DNA of 64,000 bases from CAYRFQ01 sp964423615 (GCA_964423615.1 CAYRFQ010000005.1:62001-126000); one strand, 5' to 3'. Shown: positions 9,368 through 18,802, counted from the first letter of the stretch. A program made the numbers and translations. The notes: a model not told the origin generated them from the sequence alone.

Positions 9368-9605
9368 ATCGATTCACGGTTGTATTGAGTACAGTTTTTC
9401 GTCTTCAAAGTCCTTCGCCCCGCTGGTTAGGTGGCTAAACAAGTGTCGTGGTTTTTGATTTCCAGCCCCGAAGGGGCGAAAGATCCTAGCCGTGGGTGTG
9501 AACCCACGGAACTCTCTGGGTAGTCGGCTAAACAAGTGTCGTGGTTTATGATTTTCAGCCCCGAAGGGGCGAAAGATCCCAGCCGTGGGTGTCACCACGG
9601 AACTA
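9365..9605. mobile_element. Copy B of the TA-flanked element, with a duplicated hairpin unit
   Basis: It begins TAAATCGATTCACGGTTGTA within the sulfatase stop codon and contains two tandem copies of the hairpin unit (about 9437-9513 and 9533-9603), each with GCCCCGAAGGGGC. The second CCGTGGGTG hairpin is shortened. No right inverted end is visible, so the copy seems truncated. It reaches to 6 nt before the ribosome binding site of the next sulfatase. Confidence 0.7.
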
Positions 9606-9622
9606 TTCCCAAAGGAACATCA

Positions 9623-11191
9623 ATGACGCATTTTGGACGAATGGCTCTCGCTTTGGCAATTGCGGTTCTATTGGGCCCCTCTATTGTCGATGCTGATTCA
9701 CCAACAACTCCCAACATCGTCATCATAATCTCTGACGATCAAGGTTCTGCAGACGTCAGCTATAACCCCCATCATCCCAAAGAAGTTCATACTCCCAATA
9801 TCGATGCACTGGCTCGAGCAAGTGTCATATGTAACCAGGGATACACAACTGGCTTCGTGTGTTCGCCGACCCGAGCCGGATTGATGACGGGACAGTATCA
9901 ACAGCGTTTCGGAGTCTACACAGCTGGCGAAGGCGGCTCAGGCGTTCCGCTTACGGAGACATTTTTGGTCGAATACTTGAAAAGAGCTGGCTACGTAACC
10001 GGTGCTTTCGGCAAATGGCACCTTGGTCTGACTCTGGAGTACAACGCGGTGAATCGAGGCTTCGATGAATTCTACGGATTCATGGGGCGTGGAGCCCACG
10101 ACTACTTTGATTTAACCATACCGGATCATCCTCTCTATCGCGGTTTGAAAAAGATCAAGGACAAAGGCTATCTGACCACTCGAATTACAGAAGAAGCCGT
10201 TTCCTTCATCCAAAGACACAAAAAGAAACCATTTCTACTTTATGTTGCCTACAACGCCAACCATTCCCCCGCTCAAGCTCCCAAGGAAGACATCAAGCCT
10301 GTCACCAATGACAAAAAGCGCAACATCTTGATGGCCATGAACAAACACCTCGATGATGGTGTGGGAGCCATTGTCGGCACACTAAAGAAAGAAAGACTGT
10401 TCAACAATACACTCTTGGTCTACTTGACAGACAACGGCGGAGCCAAGGGAATGAATGCCAACAACGCCCCTCTGCGGGGGTTCAAGCATTCGTACTATGA
10501 AGGAGGAGTCCGCGTACCGTTCGTGGTTTCCTGGCCAGCTCGGTTAAAAGGCGGGCAAAAATGTGATGTGCCTGTTTCGTCATTCGACATTCTCCCAACA
10601 GCCCTTGCCGCCGCAGACGTGACGCTTCCAAAGAAAACCATGCTTGACGGTAAAAACATGTTGCCTGTGCTTGAAGGCAAAGCAAAACGCCTCCACGAAC
10701 ATTTGTTTTGGAGTTCCGGCGGGTACGACGGTCGATGGGCAGTCCGTTCTGGAAAATGGAAACTGGTGACCGTGAAGGACAAAATGGAGTTATTTGACAT
10801 CAGCGCAGACATCAGCGAGAAGACAAATTTGGCCAGCAAGAATCCCGACCAAGTTGCCCGGCTGAAGAAGCTGTATGACCAGTGGCTCGATCAGATGGGC
10901 GAGCCGAACAGCCGACAACCGAAACGCTGGCGTCCTGGCTTGAAATCTCCGAAACAACTGAAACAGGAAAGACTCCGAAAAAAGAAACGAGATGAACGGA
11001 AGAAAAAGAAGCAGGAAGTTCGAAAGAACAAGAAACGTCACAACGGCGAAGTAAGCCACGATGTCCGCAAGACACTTCGCTTTGAAAAAGTTAGATTTAC
11101 CCGGTTTGCTTTTGATCGCAAAGAGTATTGTGAAACGATGGCCCTCACACACAACAGAATGCCGGGGCCTCTGTCGTGTTTTCGATTCTAA
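9623..11191 (+). CDS. Exported sulfatase (arylsulfatase type) with basic C-terminal tail
   Basis: 522 residues from ATG 9623. This start is chosen because AAAGGA lies at 9611-9616 and a signal peptide (MALALAIAVLLGPSIVDA) follows at once; the frame also runs upstream into the repeat but that part is not plausible protein. Motifs: PNIVIIISDDQ, formylglycine site CSPTRAGLMTG with Cys80, GKWHLG, NHSPAQAP, YLTDNGGAK and SFDILPTALA. The last part has a strongly basic stretch (RLRKKKRDERKKKKQEVRKN). The final residues (about 11172 on) are encoded by repeat copy C, so the original stop may have been lost. Confidence 0.92.
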   Translation: MTHFGRMALALAIAVLLGPSIVDADSPTTPNIVIIISDDQGSADVSYNPHHPKEVHTPNIDALARASVICNQGYTTGFVCSPTRAGLMTGQYQQRFGVYTAGEGGSGVPLTETFLVEYLKRAGYVTGAFGKWHLGLTLEYNAVNRGFDEFYGFMGRGAHDYFDLTIPDHPLYRGLKKIKDKGYLTTRITEEAVSFIQRHKKKPFLLYVAYNANHSPAQAPKEDIKPVTNDKKRNILMAMNKHLDDGVGAIVGTLKKERLFNNTLLVYLTDNGGAKGMNANNAPLRGFKHSYYEGGVRVPFVVSWPARLKGGQKCDVPVSSFDILPTALAAADVTLPKKTMLDGKNMLPVLEGKAKRLHEHLFWSSGGYDGRWAVRSGKWKLVTVKDKMELFDISADISEKTNLASKNPDQVARLKKLYDQWLDQMGEPNSRQPKRWRPGLKSPKQLKQERLRKKKRDERKKKKQEVRKNKKRHNGEVSHDVRKTLRFEKVRFTRFAFDRKEYCETMALTHNRMPGPLSCFRF

Positions 11192-11421
11192 GCCCCGATG
11201 GCGCGAGAGATCCTGGCCGTGGGTGTGAACCCACGGAACTCAAAGAATTAGAAAAGTCACGACTCTTATTCATCCGTCCGCCCTTGCGTGGAGAAGGACA
11301 AACCTGAGAGAAACGAGAAACCCAGCGGAACCGGAAGAAAGGTGGTCCTATCTCCAGAAGGGTTCGCAGGCTCAGGAGTTCGGTGACTGCGAACTGCAAC
11401 CAACACGAACGTTAACCGCTC
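11173..11421. mobile_element. Copy C of the TA-flanked element
   Basis: It contains the CCGTGGGTGTGAACCCACGG hairpin near 11216-11235 and ends CGAACGTTAACCGCTC, followed by TA at 11422-11423. The left terminal repeat is absent or fused into the 3' end of the second sulfatase gene. It directly abuts the unrelated element at 11422-11694. Confidence 0.65.
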
Positions 11422-11694
11422 TATTGAGACCTGCGCGGATAATGTAGCAAGTACACTTGGAACTGGTAATGTCTAGTTGTTCGGTTTTTGTGTTTGTCGT
11501 AGGTACACGTGGCTCGCGTGTACTTGGAAACCTCGGCCAGTTCGTCGTAGGTACACGCGGCTCGCGTGTACTTGGAAAGCTCTGCCAAGACCAAGGTACA
11601 CGCAAGCCACGTATACCTACGAACCGGACAAGCATTTCTTTTCCATTCCCCGTGTGCCGGCTACTTGGATTCATTAGCCGCGCAGGTCTCAATA
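11422..11694. mobile_element. 273-bp element with near-perfect terminal inverted repeats
   Basis: The left end TATTGAGACCTGCGCGG(A)TAATG and the right end, read on the other strand, TATTGAGACCTGCGCGG(C)TAATG match with one mismatch over 23 bp. Inside are two direct repeats (GTCGTAGGTACACGTGGCTC near 11498 and its near-copy near 11546) and an inverted third copy near 11594-11626, giving a strong stem. No coding capacity. The ends match the fold-back element at 6978-7114. Confidence 0.75.
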
Positions 11695-11762
11695 AACACC
11701 TCCTCGACGACTAAAATCATTCAATACCCGCACAAACTCAACTCAAACAACAAGGACCATCA

Positions 11763-13253
11763 ATGAGCACCTATCGACAGATGGCTTTCTGTATCGCATT
11801 CATACTTCTATTCTGCAACGTTGCCTTGGGTGAACAAACGAAAGCGAAGCCCAACATACTATTCATTATCTGTGATGACCTGAATACTCACGTCTCGACA
11901 TCTGGTTACGAACATATCAAAACACCGAACTTCGATAAATTGGCTGCCCAGGGAATGACGTTTTCTCGCGCGTTCTGTCAGTATCCAGTTTGCGGTCCTT
12001 CCCGTGCGTCCATTCTCAGCGGCTTATATCCAGAATCCACTGGCGTACTCGACAACAAGGCTGACATTCGAAAAACACGGCCAGGGACTTTCTCCCTCCC
12101 TCAACTCCTGAAAGAACATGGCTACTGGACAGGTTGTGTGGGAAAGGTTTTCCATTCCCCGAGGCACGAACACGGAAAAGTCGCATGGGATGAATACTAT
12201 CGATTTGAAAATGACGAGCTTCCGATAGTTACCAAAGCGAGAATGCGATTTGAACTAAAATATGGTTCTGTTGAACTCAAAAAGAACCGCCAAAAATGGC
12301 GAAAAATGCAAAAAGAGGTGATGGCTCCACTCAATGCCCAAACTCCACCAGGACATGGCCCAAGCGGACTTCGCGATGAACAACACCGCGACGGTAAGAA
12401 TGCTAGACAGGTACTGGAGTGGTTACGAAAGAAGAGCTACGGCAAGAAACCATTCTTCATAGCCTTGGGCATCCATAAACCACATGTTCCGTTTCTGTGT
12501 CCCGAAAAATACTTCAAGATGTATCCGCACGACAAAATCACGTTCCATCGCAACCGACCCAACCTCTGGGATTCCATCCCGAGGGATGCCTTGAGTGGTC
12601 GCTACAAGGCATTTGGTTTTGAACTAGGCAAAGAGAACGAACCACGGCGTCGAGAATTCATGCAGGCCTACCATGCTTGCGTCTCTTTCATCGACGCCCA
12701 AATCGGACTCGTCCTTCAAGAGCTCGAAAAGCAAGGGTTGTCGGAGAACACCATCATCATTCTGACCTCTGATCACGGTTATCACTTGGGTGATCACTTT
12801 TTGTGGGGCAAAGTCACACTATTTGATATTGGTGCCAGGGTACCGTTCATCGTTCGCGTTCCCGACATGACCAAAGCCGGTAGCCGATCCGAAGCGATGG
12901 TCGAGTTGGTAGACATATATCCCACTCTTCTGGAACTAACTGGGCTGAAAGCTCACGAACCCCTTCACGGAACTTCACTGGTTCCGGTCCTTCGAAATCC
13001 AAACCGCAAAGGCAGCAAGGCTTACGCCTACAGTGTTGTTAGACGTGGCAACAAGCTCGGCTATGCTATTCGTAATCAACACTGGCGATATGGAAAATGG
13101 CCCAAAGGCGAAGAACTCTACGATTTGAAAAACGATCCGCACGAGCGTAACAACCTAGCAAACAATCCAAAATATCGAAAACGTCTGACGGAGCTTCGAA
13201 ACGTATTGAGTACAACACATCGCATTGCTCGAAGTTCCCACGTAAGGAAGTAA
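11763..13253 (+). CDS. Exported sulfatase (iduronate-2-sulfatase-like)
   Basis: 496 residues with a signal peptide (hydrophobic core FCIAFILLFCNVALG). Motifs: PNILFIICDDLNTHV, the formylglycine site CGPSRASILSGLYP with Cys77, GKVFHSPRH, ALGIHKPHVPF, TSDHGYHLGDHFLWGK and ELYDLKNDPHERNNLA. The CDDLN and HKPHVPF motifs are those of iduronate-2-sulfatase-like bacterial enzymes. AAGGACC lies just upstream of the ATG. It ends the sulfatase run and is followed by a palindromic terminator candidate. Confidence 0.94.
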   Translation: MSTYRQMAFCIAFILLFCNVALGEQTKAKPNILFIICDDLNTHVSTSGYEHIKTPNFDKLAAQGMTFSRAFCQYPVCGPSRASILSGLYPESTGVLDNKADIRKTRPGTFSLPQLLKEHGYWTGCVGKVFHSPRHEHGKVAWDEYYRFENDELPIVTKARMRFELKYGSVELKKNRQKWRKMQKEVMAPLNAQTPPGHGPSGLRDEQHRDGKNARQVLEWLRKKSYGKKPFFIALGIHKPHVPFLCPEKYFKMYPHDKITFHRNRPNLWDSIPRDALSGRYKAFGFELGKENEPRRREFMQAYHACVSFIDAQIGLVLQELEKQGLSENTIIILTSDHGYHLGDHFLWGKVTLFDIGARVPFIVRVPDMTKAGSRSEAMVELVDIYPTLLELTGLKAHEPLHGTSLVPVLRNPNRKGSKAYAYSVVRRGNKLGYAIRNQHWRYGKWPKGEELYDLKNDPHERNNLANNPKYRKRLTELRNVLSTTHRIARSSHVRK

Positions 13254-13317
13254 ACTCGATGCAGCATTCATCGCAATCTATAAAGTGACCGCTAACTTGA
13301 AAAAGAAGAATGGAGGA

Positions 13318-13333
13318 GAGGCGTTAACGCCTC
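13318..13333. terminator. Palindrome downstream of the third sulfatase
   Basis: GAGGCGTTAACGCCTC is a perfect 16-bp palindrome within GGAGGAGAGGCG...CGCCTCCCTCTC, 65 nt after the stop. No long T tract follows (TTAGTTTTG), so termination is only likely. The rest of 13254-13568 shows nothing else recognisable. Confidence 0.45.
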
Positions 13334-13568
13334 CCTCTCTTAGTTTTGAGGATGGCCGATTCTGAAGTGTCGTGGAATCCCTTCAATCCAAAAAAGCAAC
13401 ATGTTGCATGGCAGCAACGTTATTTTCTGTTTTCATCACAACACGATACCAACCGTCCAACCGAACAGTAGCATGATCGTGGTAAAGAACTGTCACCTTC
13501 CACATACATCCACCAAACACTCAAAATCACGCTAGTTTTATCCGATCGAGTGAATTGAGGATAACGAA

Positions 13569-14612
13569 ATGATGCGAGCCTTGCTCACTGTATTGGCATT
13601 CCATTTGGTTAGCGGCATCTCGTTCGCGGGATCTGGGCCACAGAAACCTATCATCATGGCATACTACTACCCCTGGTACATCGCCGGCGATTGGTCTCGC
13701 CATAAGTATGTCGGAACACCAGTCCTTGGGAAGTATGGAACCGACTCTCCAAAAGTCGCCAAGAAGCATATCGATTGGTGTGCGAAATACAGAATTGATG
13801 GTTTGTTCATTTCTTGGTGGGGTGCCAAGACCCTTACGGACCGGCATCTGAAAAAGGGATTACTCAAAGCGCCAAACTTGGATAAAACCAGCTTCGCTAT
13901 TTTTTACGAAGCCTTTGGACGCCTCGATCCCAAGGATGGCGAAAAAGACGGCATTGTGGATTTTTCTCAACCCAAGGTCATGAAAACATTCATTTCGGAC
14001 TTCCAATATCTTGCGAAAAATTATTTCAACCATCCGCAATACTGGAAACTGTCCCGTCGTCCGGTCGTCGGAGTGTATGTCACTCGGGCGTTTCGGGGAT
14101 TCACAAAAGACCACTTGGCTCGCCTTCGCAAAGCGATTGGTGTGGATGTATACATCATCGCTGATGAAGTCTTTATGGGTCGTCAGTCCTCTCCGAAGAC
14201 CGCACGAAATGGCAAAGAAGTTTTCGATGCGTATACAGCCTACAACATGATGGAAAATTCAAAGGTACGCGAGCACGACACAGCTCTCAGCTATCAATCA
14301 CGCGAAGCTTTTCCTATCTTTCGAAAATGGGCAAAGCAGACCACGTTCATCCCAGGTGTGTTTCCAAGCTACTCCGACTTTCGTGGAAACAAGACCCTTG
14401 CCGGCAGTCCTGAAGATTTCGCAACGTTACTCGATGCCGCTGTGTCCATAGCAACTCAACCAGGCTCACCAGTCCCGCCAGTCGTTTTGGTGACTTCATT
14501 CAACGAGTGGTGGGAAGGAACAACAATCGAACCAACGAAAGAGTACGGTAATAAATATCTGGAAATCATCAGGGGCAGGCAAAATCCGTGTGCCGCGGCC
14601 ACGCCAGAATAA
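13569..14612 (+). CDS. Exported GH99/WbsX-like glycoside hydrolase family protein
   Basis: 347 residues with a signal peptide (LLTVLAFHLVSGISFAG). MAYYYPWYIAGDW near the mature N-terminus, CAKYRIDGLFISWWG and the C-terminal TSFNEWWEGTTIEPTKEYG are hallmarks of the GH99-like (endo-alpha-mannosidase/WbsX) TIM-barrel group. The Glu residues of the FNEWWEGTTIEP motif are likely catalytic or substrate-binding. Following three sulfatases on the same strand, it probably acts on the same sulfated glycan, but this is contextual inference. GAGGATAAC precedes the ATG. Confidence 0.85.
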   Translation: MMRALLTVLAFHLVSGISFAGSGPQKPIIMAYYYPWYIAGDWSRHKYVGTPVLGKYGTDSPKVAKKHIDWCAKYRIDGLFISWWGAKTLTDRHLKKGLLKAPNLDKTSFAIFYEAFGRLDPKDGEKDGIVDFSQPKVMKTFISDFQYLAKNYFNHPQYWKLSRRPVVGVYVTRAFRGFTKDHLARLRKAIGVDVYIIADEVFMGRQSSPKTARNGKEVFDAYTAYNMMENSKVREHDTALSYQSREAFPIFRKWAKQTTFIPGVFPSYSDFRGNKTLAGSPEDFATLLDAAVSIATQPGSPVPPVVLVTSFNEWWEGTTIEPTKEYGNKYLEIIRGRQNPCAAATPE

Positions 14613-15001
14613 CAAGCGGACGCCCCACACCACATCGGCAATGAAGACTACTCGGACGAGCGGCACACCAGCGGGTCGTACCGCTCATGGGAAAAGAGAA
14701 GCCAGCACCTAAAACGAGCTAAATCGTTGACGATCGGTGGGGTTATGCGATACTCAAAGTCCTTTGCCCCGCTTGCGGGGAGAGGGCCAAACCTGAGCGA
14801 AGCGGGAAACGCAGCGGTTGAGGGGAAAACAGGCGGTCTCGAAATGAAGAGAGTGCAAATCCATTTTGCATTTCGAGCGTGCCTCCAAATTCGCTTTATC
14901 CGTCGCGGAGTCCTCAGTGGATTCAGGCATTCCCACCCAGACCCGATGGTTTTGGCATCGTACCCGCACGATCAAAAACCGACCAACAGACAGGTACACC
15001 A
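14613..15001. other. Intergenic stretch with a fragment of the dispersed repeat
   Basis: Contains a repeat fragment (copy D) at about 14753-14826: CAAAGTCCTTTGCCCCGCTT, GCGAAGCGGGAAACGCAGCG and GGTTGAGGGG in the same order as in copy F. Neither terminal repeat is present. No gene is seen. Confidence 0.6.
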
Positions 15002-16279
15002 ATGGCGAACCGTGTTCGATTTTTTCTCACCTTGCTTTGTCTCAGCCAATTCGCGTTCATCCCGACGCTCGTTAGTGCGGGTGATACATGGCCTCGCTTT
15101 GGGGGCCCGAACGGAATTGCCGTCGTGCGTGACACCAAGCTCCCAGTCCAGTGGACCGACAAGAACATCTTGTGGAAAGTCAAGGTTCCTGGCATTGGCA
15201 ACTCTTCGCCTGTCGTCTGGAAGGATCGAATCTTCTTCCAGACCGCAACGAAAGACGCCACCGCACGGATGCTGCTTTGCCTGGACGCCAACAACGGCAA
15301 AACCCTGTGGAAGAAGGGACTGTCGGGCGGAAAAGCCCTGGAAATGGGAAAAGAGCGTCGTCACAAAATGAACACGTACGCTTCTTCCACACCAGCAACC
15401 GACGGCGAACGCGTGTACGCTGCCTTTTGGGATGGAAAGCACATTCATCTCCAAGCCTATGATTTTTCGGGCAAGAAACTGTGGGCCCACGATCTTGGCG
15501 AATGGAAAAGCGAGCATGGTGCTGGGGCCTCACCTGTCGTCTATGGGGACCTCGTCTATTTCTCGAACCACATGGACGGCAAGTGCACTCTCTACGCCTT
15601 CAGTGCCAAAACGGGAGACATCGCGTGGGAGCAAGCTCGCCCCGCTTATCGTGCTTGCTACTCCGCTCCGTTTTTATGGGAACGCGACGGAAAAAAAGAA
15701 ATCGTCCTGACCAGTTCGCTATTTTTCAACGGATACGATCCGAAAACAGGAAAACAGCAATGGAGCTGGAAGTGGCAAAAGAAGGGAGGCTCGGCCTTAC
15801 GTGTGACCGGTTCCGCCGTGTTCGTCGACAACGTCGTTTGCAGCTACGGCGGAAGTGGTGGGGGTAGACGTATCGCCGCCGCCATCAAAGTATCCGGGAA
15901 AGGACCCGAAGCGACAACTGGCCTCGTTTGGAAAAAGAAATCGCTTGTTCCCTATGTCCCCACGATGATCCCATACAACGGGAATTTCTACTGCGTGCAC
16001 GATAGAGGATATGCTGGCTGCTTCGACGCCAAGACTGGACGAGAGATTTGGTACCACCGGGTCGAAGGGGCCAAGTTCACGTCATCTCCGGTCCTTGTCG
16101 GTGGAAAGATGTACGCCCCGACCGAACAAGGAGAGGTCTGCGTCTTCGAAATTGGTCCAAACTTCAACATCCTCGCCAGAAACCAGTTGGGAGAACGTTT
16201 CCGAGCTTCTCCTGCCGTGGCCAATAACCGCATGTACCTACGCGGACGCGACCACCTATTCTGCATTGGGACCAAGTAA
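15002..16279 (+). CDS. Exported PQQ-like beta-propeller repeat protein
   Basis: 425 residues from ATG 15002, chosen because a signal peptide (VRFFLTLLCLSQFAFIPTLVSAG) follows directly. The frame extends upstream but without protein-like content. Blade motifs recur: NNGKTLWKKG, KTGDIAWEQA, KTGKQQWSWKW and KTGREIWYHRV, as in PQQ enzyme repeat (PF13360-like) propellers of planctomycetes. DTWPRFGGPNG at the mature N-terminus is typical of the family. No catalytic residues of quinoprotein dehydrogenases are evident, so it is likely a binding or scaffold propeller. Confidence 0.88.
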   Translation: MANRVRFFLTLLCLSQFAFIPTLVSAGDTWPRFGGPNGIAVVRDTKLPVQWTDKNILWKVKVPGIGNSSPVVWKDRIFFQTATKDATARMLLCLDANNGKTLWKKGLSGGKALEMGKERRHKMNTYASSTPATDGERVYAAFWDGKHIHLQAYDFSGKKLWAHDLGEWKSEHGAGASPVVYGDLVYFSNHMDGKCTLYAFSAKTGDIAWEQARPAYRACYSAPFLWERDGKKEIVLTSSLFFNGYDPKTGKQQWSWKWQKKGGSALRVTGSAVFVDNVVCSYGGSGGGRRIAAAIKVSGKGPEATTGLVWKKKSLVPYVPTMIPYNGNFYCVHDRGYAGCFDAKTGREIWYHRVEGAKFTSSPVLVGGKMYAPTEQGEVCVFEIGPNFNILARNQLGERFRASPAVANNRMYLRGRDHLFCIGTK

Positions 16280-16328
16280 CTTTATATGTTGGTCCAGTCT
16301 CATTTGCGGCTAGCCGTAGACCAATTGT

Positions 16329-16397
16329 CAAACACCACAGAACCGGCAGCGAGGATCTCTTCTCGTGAAATCCTGGCCGCTGCTTTTGTGGTGTTTG
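16329..16397. terminator. Large imperfect inverted repeat between convergent genes
   Basis: CAAACACCACA (16329-16339) pairs perfectly with TGTGGTGTTTG (16387-16397), and GGCAGCG...GGAT with ATCC...CCGCTGC inside. It sits between the convergent PQQ-like and Trx genes and probably serves as a bidirectional terminator. Confidence 0.6.
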
Positions 16398-16466
16398 CCA
16401 ACAACAATGTAGTTCCACCGTTACCCACTCAAAGTCCCCGACAAGGACTTCGATTCCAACACAACG

Positions 16467-17675
16467 TTAAAATTTCGGACTCGATGGCGGAGCAGGTGGC
16501 GGCGGTAGTTCAGGACCTACGGTTGGCGGCACCGCTGGTAGTCCCTCAATCCCTGGCTCGTTGTTCGAGCTTTCCGTTCGAGCCGGAGACGAAACGGACG
16601 AAGAATCGTCATATTGGTCCAAACTCGTCAGAGCCATCCGAGCTTCCCGAGCACGCGGCGTACCAGGACAGGTCCGGACCACTAGTTCCAAGACCGTTCG
16701 CGCTTCCTCGTATTTCTTCGCTTTCAGATGGGCCTTCCCCAATTCCCAATAAATCTCGCCCAAGTTGTCACGGAGTTTGGCCGCCATTTCGACCATCCGT
16801 TCAGGGTCGCTCTTAACTCGCTTGGCGATTTGACTCGCGTGCTTCGCCTCGTCTAGCTCAGGAAACGTTGCCTCAATGACTTTGCATCGGTTGAGGCAGT
16901 TAAGGTACTGCCTGGTGTCAAACTCTTCTCTCGCCAACGCCAACAAACGGCTTGCCATCCCTTGCCGGCTCGTTCCCGTATTCTCTAATATGCTTGCCTT
17001 CGAACTGCTCGCCTTGATCAGTTGTATCCCGCCTGAGGCGGAGTCGCCTCGGAAGACTGTTCCAGGCGGAACTTGAGGTTCGGGCTCAGGAATCCGAAGT
17101 TTTTGAATCGTGTCCTTCGTCGGTGTTGCTGGCTGCTGATTCGCAATCGCGAGCAAGTCTTCCCTTCTTGTGGGAACTTCTACTTTCGCCGGGCTACCCG
17201 GTTGTTTCTGAGCAAACTGTCTCGTGTCGGCTTTCTTAGTCGATCGAAGAGCCGTCACCCACGTCTTTTGGAGTTTCTCATACAGCTTACGAGTATCCAG
17301 CGTCCCTTTGCGAATTTCATAGATGGCGTCGTCCGGACCAGCAAAGACGAAAGTTGGGTAGGCGTCAATTCCCAAGGCATCCACTAAATCACGGTTATCG
17401 CGAGAATGGAGCTTGACCGGAACGAACTGCGTGTTCAGCATGCGAACGATCGTTGGGTCTCGAAATGGCCCCATTTCCATCCGCACACAAGCACCACACC
17501 GGTCCGTTGTGAAGTCTAAAAAAATCGGGAGTCCTTTCTTTTTGGCTTCGGCTCGGGCGTCATCGTAATCGTGACGCCAGCGCACTTCCTGCGTCTGTCC
17601 CCAGACAGGCAAGACAAAGACGATCTGGACGGCAAAAGCCAACACAGCCGTCCGGAGACAAGACAACTTTGCCAT
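16467..17675 (-). CDS. Exported thioredoxin-fold protein with tetratricopeptide-like helices
   Basis: 402 residues from ATG 17675, preceded by AGAGGACC; a longer frame with 9 more residues is less likely. A signal peptide (LRTAVLAFAVQIVFVLPVWG) leads into a thioredoxin domain with FLDFTTDRCGACVRMEM (redox pair CGAC) and IDAYPTFVFAG (cis-Pro). A low-complexity linker follows, then helical repeats (NLGEIYWELGKAHLKAKKYE) and a Pro/Ser-rich tail. Likely a periplasmic thiol protein. Substrate unknown. Confidence 0.85.
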   Translation of the reverse strand: MAKLSCLRTAVLAFAVQIVFVLPVWGQTQEVRWRHDYDDARAEAKKKGLPIFLDFTTDRCGACVRMEMGPFRDPTIVRMLNTQFVPVKLHSRDNRDLVDALGIDAYPTFVFAGPDDAIYEIRKGTLDTRKLYEKLQKTWVTALRSTKKADTRQFAQKQPGSPAKVEVPTRREDLLAIANQQPATPTKDTIQKLRIPEPEPQVPPGTVFRGDSASGGIQLIKASSSKASILENTGTSRQGMASRLLALAREEFDTRQYLNCLNRCKVIEATFPELDEAKHASQIAKRVKSDPERMVEMAAKLRDNLGEIYWELGKAHLKAKKYEEARTVLELVVRTCPGTPRAREARMALTSLDQYDDSSSVSSPARTESSNNEPGIEGLPAVPPTVGPELPPPPAPPSSPKF

Positions 17676-18052
17676 GGTAAGGTCCTCTTCTCTGACTCCC
17701 AACCGGACTCATTCGTATTCCTGTGATTCGGAACGCACAATCCCAACGTCAGTCGACGCGGAGAACCAAATCACAAACAGGCGTGGACGAAAATCGTCCC
17801 GCTCGCAACTTCTTTTGGATTCTGAAGAAAGCGAGCTGAGGCATAGCGAATACCCCAATGAGTGTCAAGGCGATTCATTTTCTTTCCCCAATTGGTTGTC
17901 AGATACGAGCTTTGGGAAAAATACATAAACACAGGAGAATTTCTCATGGGCGACTGTCGTCCTGACCCTTAGAACGATTCTTCGATTTGGTTCGAACCGT
18001 CTCGACCAAATCAGAGCGTTCTTGAATCATGCACCACAGGAGGAACATTCGC
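17676..18052. other. Divergent intergenic region
   Basis: Lies between two divergently transcribed thioredoxin-fold genes and must hold both promoters. No clear -35/-10 boxes or operators stand out. The AGGAGG at 18038-18043 serves the next gene. Confidence 0.4.
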
Positions 18053-18703
18053 ATGAACGCCATGGTTGTTTTGCTCGTTGCCTTGGGAGGAGCCGGTGGA
18101 CCCGGTTCGGAGGGAAAAACAGAACCAGGTCTCAGTTGGCAAATGGATTATTTCGAGGCCCGCAAACAGTGTGCGACGGCCAAAAAACCGGTAGCCGTCG
18201 TGTTCGGCTCGGGTAAAGCTGGGTGGAATCAAGTTGGGCAGGGGAAATTGACTCCTCAAGTCACAGAAATCCTGAAAAAGAGGTTCATCCCCGTTTACGT
18301 CGACACGAAAACTCCCGCAGGCAAAGGTCTTGCCAAAAATTTCGGGATCACGAACGGCGTTGGTATGGTGGTTAGCTGTAGCAAGGGTAAGCTGCAAGCC
18401 TTCTGGCACAACGGTCGTCTGAGTAACCAACAACTCGCGTACTACCTGCAAAAACACGCAACGCCAGGTCGCAAGGTCACGTCGACCGAGCAAGTATCGA
18501 CTTCGTCTACCCGCGTTAGTTCTTACTCACCAACGACCAGCCCCCAGCCATCTCCGTCGTACCGAACACCCACCTACGCCCCGCGTCCTGCTTTCAATCC
18601 GGTTCCTGCATTCCGACCCATTCCTGCTTTTGGTGGCGGCTTCGGCGGCTTCGGCGGCTTCGGTGGCTTCGGTGGTTTCGGAGGTGCTGGCTGCTCCACC
18701 TGA
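18053..18703 (+). CDS. Thioredoxin-fold protein without active cysteines, with Phe-Gly repeat tail
   Basis: 216 residues from ATG 18053, with CAGGAGG at 18037-18043; an upstream in-frame ATG at 18029 is less likely. A short hydrophobic N-terminus precedes a thioredoxin-like region (DYFEARKQCATAKKPVAVVFG, KKRFIPVYVDTKTPAG), but the CxxC is absent. A Ser/Thr/Pro-rich linker follows, then AFNPVPAFRPIPAFGG and about six GGF repeats ending GGAGCST. The FG repeats suggest a flexible or self-associating tail. Function unknown. Confidence 0.75.
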   Translation: MNAMVVLLVALGGAGGPGSEGKTEPGLSWQMDYFEARKQCATAKKPVAVVFGSGKAGWNQVGQGKLTPQVTEILKKRFIPVYVDTKTPAGKGLAKNFGITNGVGMVVSCSKGKLQAFWHNGRLSNQQLAYYLQKHATPGRKVTSTEQVSTSSTRVSSYSPTTSPQPSPSYRTPTYAPRPAFNPVPAFRPIPAFGGGFGGFGGFGGFGGFGGAGCST

Positions 18704-18716
18704 CGCTGATCCGAGC

Positions 18717-18733
18717 ACCTCTAGTTTAGAGGT
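18717..18733 (+). terminator. Short hairpin after the Phe-Gly protein
   Basis: ACCTCTAGTTTAGAGGT forms a 7-bp stem 14 nt after the stop. It has no T tract. Confidence 0.4.
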
Positions 18734-18802
18734 TACGCGTCCAAAAAGGTTTTGGCGACGACCTGTCGGAGACAAAACCGACCAAAGAACCCCAAACTTT
18801 TA

